From: Aquimarina sp.
Lineage (GTDB): Bacteria; Bacteroidota; Bacteroidia; Flavobacteriales; Flavobacteriaceae
Assembly (NCBI GenBank): GCA_020628975.1
Contig: JAHDEF010000083.1
Span: 1 to 7,150 of the forward strand
DNA length: 7,150 nucleotides
Direction of reading: 5' to 3'
The translations under genes were made by a program, and so were the position numbers. Below are positions 4,624-7,150 of this stretch, in pieces (the stretch's first letter is position 1; each line of letters begins with the position of its first letter). The notes under the pieces are model-generated. The model ran no database searches and was not told the DNA's origin. It saw only the letters and a list, made by a program, of their open reading frames with translations.

Positions 4624-6096
4624 TTGTATACACTAGGCATTGACATAGGTAGTTCTTCAGTAAAAGTTTCTTTGCTAGACATTGAAATGAATATTACAGT
4701 AGCTATAGCTCAAAGTCCTAATGAAGAAATGCCCATTAGTGCACCTCAAAAAGGTTGGGCAGAACAAGATCCAGAAATTTGGATTACTCATTTAAAAAAA
4801 GCATTACAAACACTATCCAAGAGAAACGACCTGTCGTATATAAAAGCCATTGGGGTCAGTTACCAAATGCATGGATTAATATTGCTCGATTGCAAAGGGA
4901 ATGTATTAAGACCAGCAATTATATGGTGCGATAGCCGAGCAGTAGCTATAGGTATGGATGCTTATGAAGCCTTAGGAGAAAAATATTGCTCAGAAAATCT
5001 ACTAAATCCTCCAGGTAACTTTACAGCTTCGAAATTAAAATGGGTAAAACTTCATGAGCCAGAAATCTACGATAAGATTTATAAAATACTATTACCAGGC
5101 GATTACATAGCATTTCGATTGTCAGGGGAATTACAAACAACCATTTCTGGTTTATCCGAAGCTATTTTGTGGGATTTTAAAGAAGAAAAAATTTCAAGAC
5201 CATTGCTTGATTATTTTGAGATAGAAAAAAAGGTATTACCAAGAACAGTACCTACGTTTTCGATACAAGCCAAAATAAACGAAAAGGCGGTAATAGAATT
5301 TGGGTTGCCATTTGAAGGAAAAATAGCTTATAGGGCGGGCGATCAGCCCAATAATGCTTTTTCTTTAAAAGTCTTAGAGCCAGGAGAGTTTGCAGCTACT
5401 GCAGGCACATCAGGTGTTGTTTATGGAGTAATTGATCGAAGTACGGCTAACATTGAAAACGGAACAAATACTTTCGTTCATGTAAATCACACCTCTATAA
5501 ATAAACGATTTGGTGAATTGTTGTGCATTAACGCAACTGGTATTGCTAATGCATGGGCAAGAAAATTTTTTGGAGCTAATTTATCTTACGATGAAATAAA
5601 TGAAGAAATTAAAAAGGTAGAAATAGGTGCTAATGATGTGCTATTTTATCCTTTTGGAAATGGAGCCGAACGTTTATTTCAAAATAAAAATATCGGGGCA
5701 AGCTTAAAAAATATTGATTTCAATAGGCATAATCGTTCTCACTTATTGAGAGCGGTACACGAAGGAATAGCATTTTCTTTTGCTTACGGTATAAAAAAAA
5801 TGCAAATGCACAAAGTCAATGTTATTCGTGTTGGCAATGCTAATCTATTTTTAAGCAGCGTATTTGCAGAGACATTAGCTGCTGTAACTGGGGCAACCAT
5901 CGAATTCTATAATACGGACGGAGCAACAGGGGCGGCTCGCGGAGCAGCATTTGGAGCAGGCTTGTATGCTACAATAGAAGATACATTTTCAGGATTAAAA
6001 CAACTAAAAGAGGTTTCTGTTGATGAATCCTCCCAAGAACTATACCTAAATGCTTACCAAAATTGGTTATCCAATTTTGACAAAATTCATTCCTAA
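4624..6096 (+). CDS. xylB: FGGY-family carbohydrate kinase, probable xylulokinase
   Basis: This 490-residue cytoplasmic kinase has two actin-like domains; E. coli XylB has 484. It would phosphorylate D-xylulose to xylulose 5-phosphate with ATP. Motifs are LGIDIGSSSVK (4-14), the xylulokinase signature QMHG (81-84), WCDSRA (101-106), catalytic base D240 in AGDQPNNAF, GTSGVV (261-266), and the C-terminal ATP-site segments GNANLFLSSVFAETLA (404-419) and TDGATGAARGAAFGAG (431-446). GNANLFLS replaces the GGGAxSxxW of proteobacterial XylB; I recall similar forms in Bacteroidota xylulokinases. The start is TTG at 4624: an in-frame TAA at 4612 excludes a longer frame, and the next ATG (4687) would delete the first phosphate-binding loop. 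The gene follows the CLC gene by 100 bp and shares one base with the GH3 gene. That neighbour, of the xylosidase type, supports xylulose over other ketoses. Another FGGY substrate remains possible. Confidence 0.85.
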   Translation: MYTLGIDIGSSSVKVSLLDIEMNITVAIAQSPNEEMPISAPQKGWAEQDPEIWITHLKKALQTLSKRNDLSYIKAIGVSYQMHGLILLDCKGNVLRPAIIWCDSRAVAIGMDAYEALGEKYCSENLLNPPGNFTASKLKWVKLHEPEIYDKIYKILLPGDYIAFRLSGELQTTISGLSEAILWDFKEEKISRPLLDYFEIEKKVLPRTVPTFSIQAKINEKAVIEFGLPFEGKIAYRAGDQPNNAFSLKVLEPGEFAATAGTSGVVYGVIDRSTANIENGTNTFVHVNHTSINKRFGELLCINATGIANAWARKFFGANLSYDEINEEIKKVEIGANDVLFYPFGNGAERLFQNKNIGASLKNIDFNRHNRSHLLRAVHEGIAFSFAYGIKKMQMHKVNVIRVGNANLFLSSVFAETLAAVTGATIEFYNTDGATGAARGAAFGAGLYATIEDTFSGLKQLKEVSVDESSQELYLNAYQNWLSNFDKIHS

Positions 6097-7150
6097 TGAA
6101 ATATATCAAAATACTAGTAATTGTATTGATTTGTATTAATTGCAATCAAAAAGTTACAGATCAAGAAGGAAAAAAGATTTCCGAAAAGAAGATACCCGTA
6201 GATAAAAAGGGTACTTTTTGGGATCACACATTAGACGTTGAAAAGCGTCTCGATCTTGTGGTTAACGAGCTGACTTTAGAAGAAAAATGTAACCAACTGT
6301 TACATGATGCGCCAGGTATCGATCGCTTAGAAATAAAACCTTACAATTGGTGGAATGAAGCTTTACATGGAGTAGCGCGAATGGGTCGAGCTACGGTGTT
6401 TCCTCAGCCCATAGCCATGGCAGCTACTTTCGATCCAGACTTAATTGAAGAAGTAGCTTCTGCGATTTCAGATGAAGGAAGGGCAAAGTTTAATATTGCT
6501 CAAAAAAATGAGAATTACACACAGTATGCAGGATTGACGTACTGGTCTCCTAATGTCAATATTTTTAGAGACCCTAGGTGGGGGCGAGGAATGGAAACTT
6601 GGGGAGAAGATCCTTTCTTAACAAGTAAAATGGGAAGTGCTTTTGTAAAAGGACTTCAAGGCAATGATCCTACATATTTAAAGTCAGCGGCCTGTGCTAA
6701 ACATTATGCAGTTCATAATGGTCCTGAAGGAGATCGTCATCACTTTAATGCTAAGCCATCACGAAAAGATTTTGAAGAAACTTATTTGCCTGCATTTGAA
6801 ACTCTAGTTAAAGAAGCAAATGTTGAAGCGGTAATGTGTGCTTACAGTCGTACTTATGACGAGCCATGCTGTGGGAGTACCGAATTATTGGTAGATATTC
6901 TTCGAAAAAAATGGGGCTTTACAGGACATGTAATGAGTGACTGCGGAGCGATTAGTAATTTCCATAAGCACCATAAAGTTACTAAAACGCCAGAAGAATC
7001 AATCGCAATGGCTATAAAAACAGATGTAAATTTAAATTGTGGAAGCACTTATAAAAAGCTAAAAGATGCCATCAATGCTGGCTTAATTACGGAAGCTGAT
7101 GTGGATAGAAACTTGAAGGGACTATGGAGAACTCGATTCAAATTAGGGAT
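6096..7150 (+). CDS. GH3 glycoside hydrolase, probable beta-xylosidase lipoprotein (3' end outside window)
   Basis: The first 351 residues of a glycoside hydrolase family 3 enzyme are present; full members usually exceed 700. The start ATG overlaps the kinase stop (TAATG), indicating translational coupling. A lipoprotein-type signal (MKYIKILVIVLICIN, then C16-N-Q-K) suggests export and membrane anchoring in the periplasm or outer membrane. The TIM-barrel domain shows WWNEALHGVAR (85-95), RDPRWGRGMETWGEDP (158-173), the KH pair (202-203), GPEGDRHHF (209-217) and nucleophile D282 in VMSDCGAI. The WWNEALHG, GPExxRH and SDCGAI forms, rather than the SDW of BglX-type beta-glucosidases, are those of xylosidase-like GH3 enzymes, which cut beta-xylosyl units from non-reducing ends. 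Coupling to a xylulokinase supports this. The second GH3 domain, which often carries the acid/base residue, is beyond the window. A beta-glucosidase or mixed specificity cannot be excluded. Confidence 0.88.
   Translation, partial: MKYIKILVIVLICINCNQKVTDQEGKKISEKKIPVDKKGTFWDHTLDVEKRLDLVVNELTLEEKCNQLLHDAPGIDRLEIKPYNWWNEALHGVARMGRATVFPQPIAMAATFDPDLIEEVASAISDEGRAKFNIAQKNENYTQYAGLTYWSPNVNIFRDPRWGRGMETWGEDPFLTSKMGSAFVKGLQGNDPTYLKSAACAKHYAVHNGPEGDRHHFNAKPSRKDFEETYLPAFETLVKEANVEAVMCAYSRTYDEPCCGSTELLVDILRKKWGFTGHVMSDCGAISNFHKHHKVTKTPEESIAMAIKTDVNLNCGSTYKKLKDAINAGLITEADVDRNLKGLWRTRFKLG

Noticed and set aside
6854..7048. Minus-strand open frame inside the GH3 gene
   Set aside because: Shadow frame across the nucleophile region of a clear GH3 enzyme.

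Overview
The window looks like a fragment of a marine-type Flavobacteriaceae (Bacteroidota) chromosome. It is AT-rich. None of the genes has a recognisable Shine-Dalgarno sequence; several starts sit behind A-rich leaders, and one kinase starts with TTG. One upstream region carries a perfect Bacteroidota-type TAnnTTTG -7 box. The protein families are those of flavobacterial sugar-utilisation loci. All full genes read on the + strand. This assignment rests on style and protein families; no taxonomic marker gene is present.

Layout. (1) Bases 1-137 hold the C-terminal end of an amidohydrolase of the L-fuconolactonase type, with an apparent frameshift near base 30. (2) A 320-bp gap (138-457) carries heptamer repeats and a pair of inverted REP-like hairpins. 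(3) Bases 458-3088 hold an L-fucose module: an SDR dehydrogenase (probable L-fucose dehydrogenase), a FucP-type proton symporter and an L-rhamnose mutarotase-fold protein. (4) Bases 3273-4523 encode a CLC-family antiporter whose motifs match the fluoride-exporting CLC-F branch better than chloride channels. (5) Bases 4624-7150 form a xylose module: a xylulokinase-type FGGY kinase, overlapping by one base with a GH3 beta-xylosidase-like lipoprotein that runs off the window end.

How the genes fit together. The first module matches the non-phosphorylating L-fucose route: FucP imports the sugar, the mutarotase interconverts anomers, the SDR oxidises the sugar to the lactone and the amidohydrolase opens it to L-fuconate. 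The dehydratase and later enzymes are not in the window. The second module would release xylose outside the cytoplasm (GH3) and phosphorylate xylulose inside it (kinase); a xylose isomerase is expected nearby but is not seen. The CLC-F gene between them has no obvious metabolic link and has its own weak promoter candidate.

I see no new multi-gene system. The least-explained material is intergenic: three 29-bp hairpins with a constant head, tail and CTTG loop but covarying stems, and short tracts with 7-bp periodicity close to gene boundaries.
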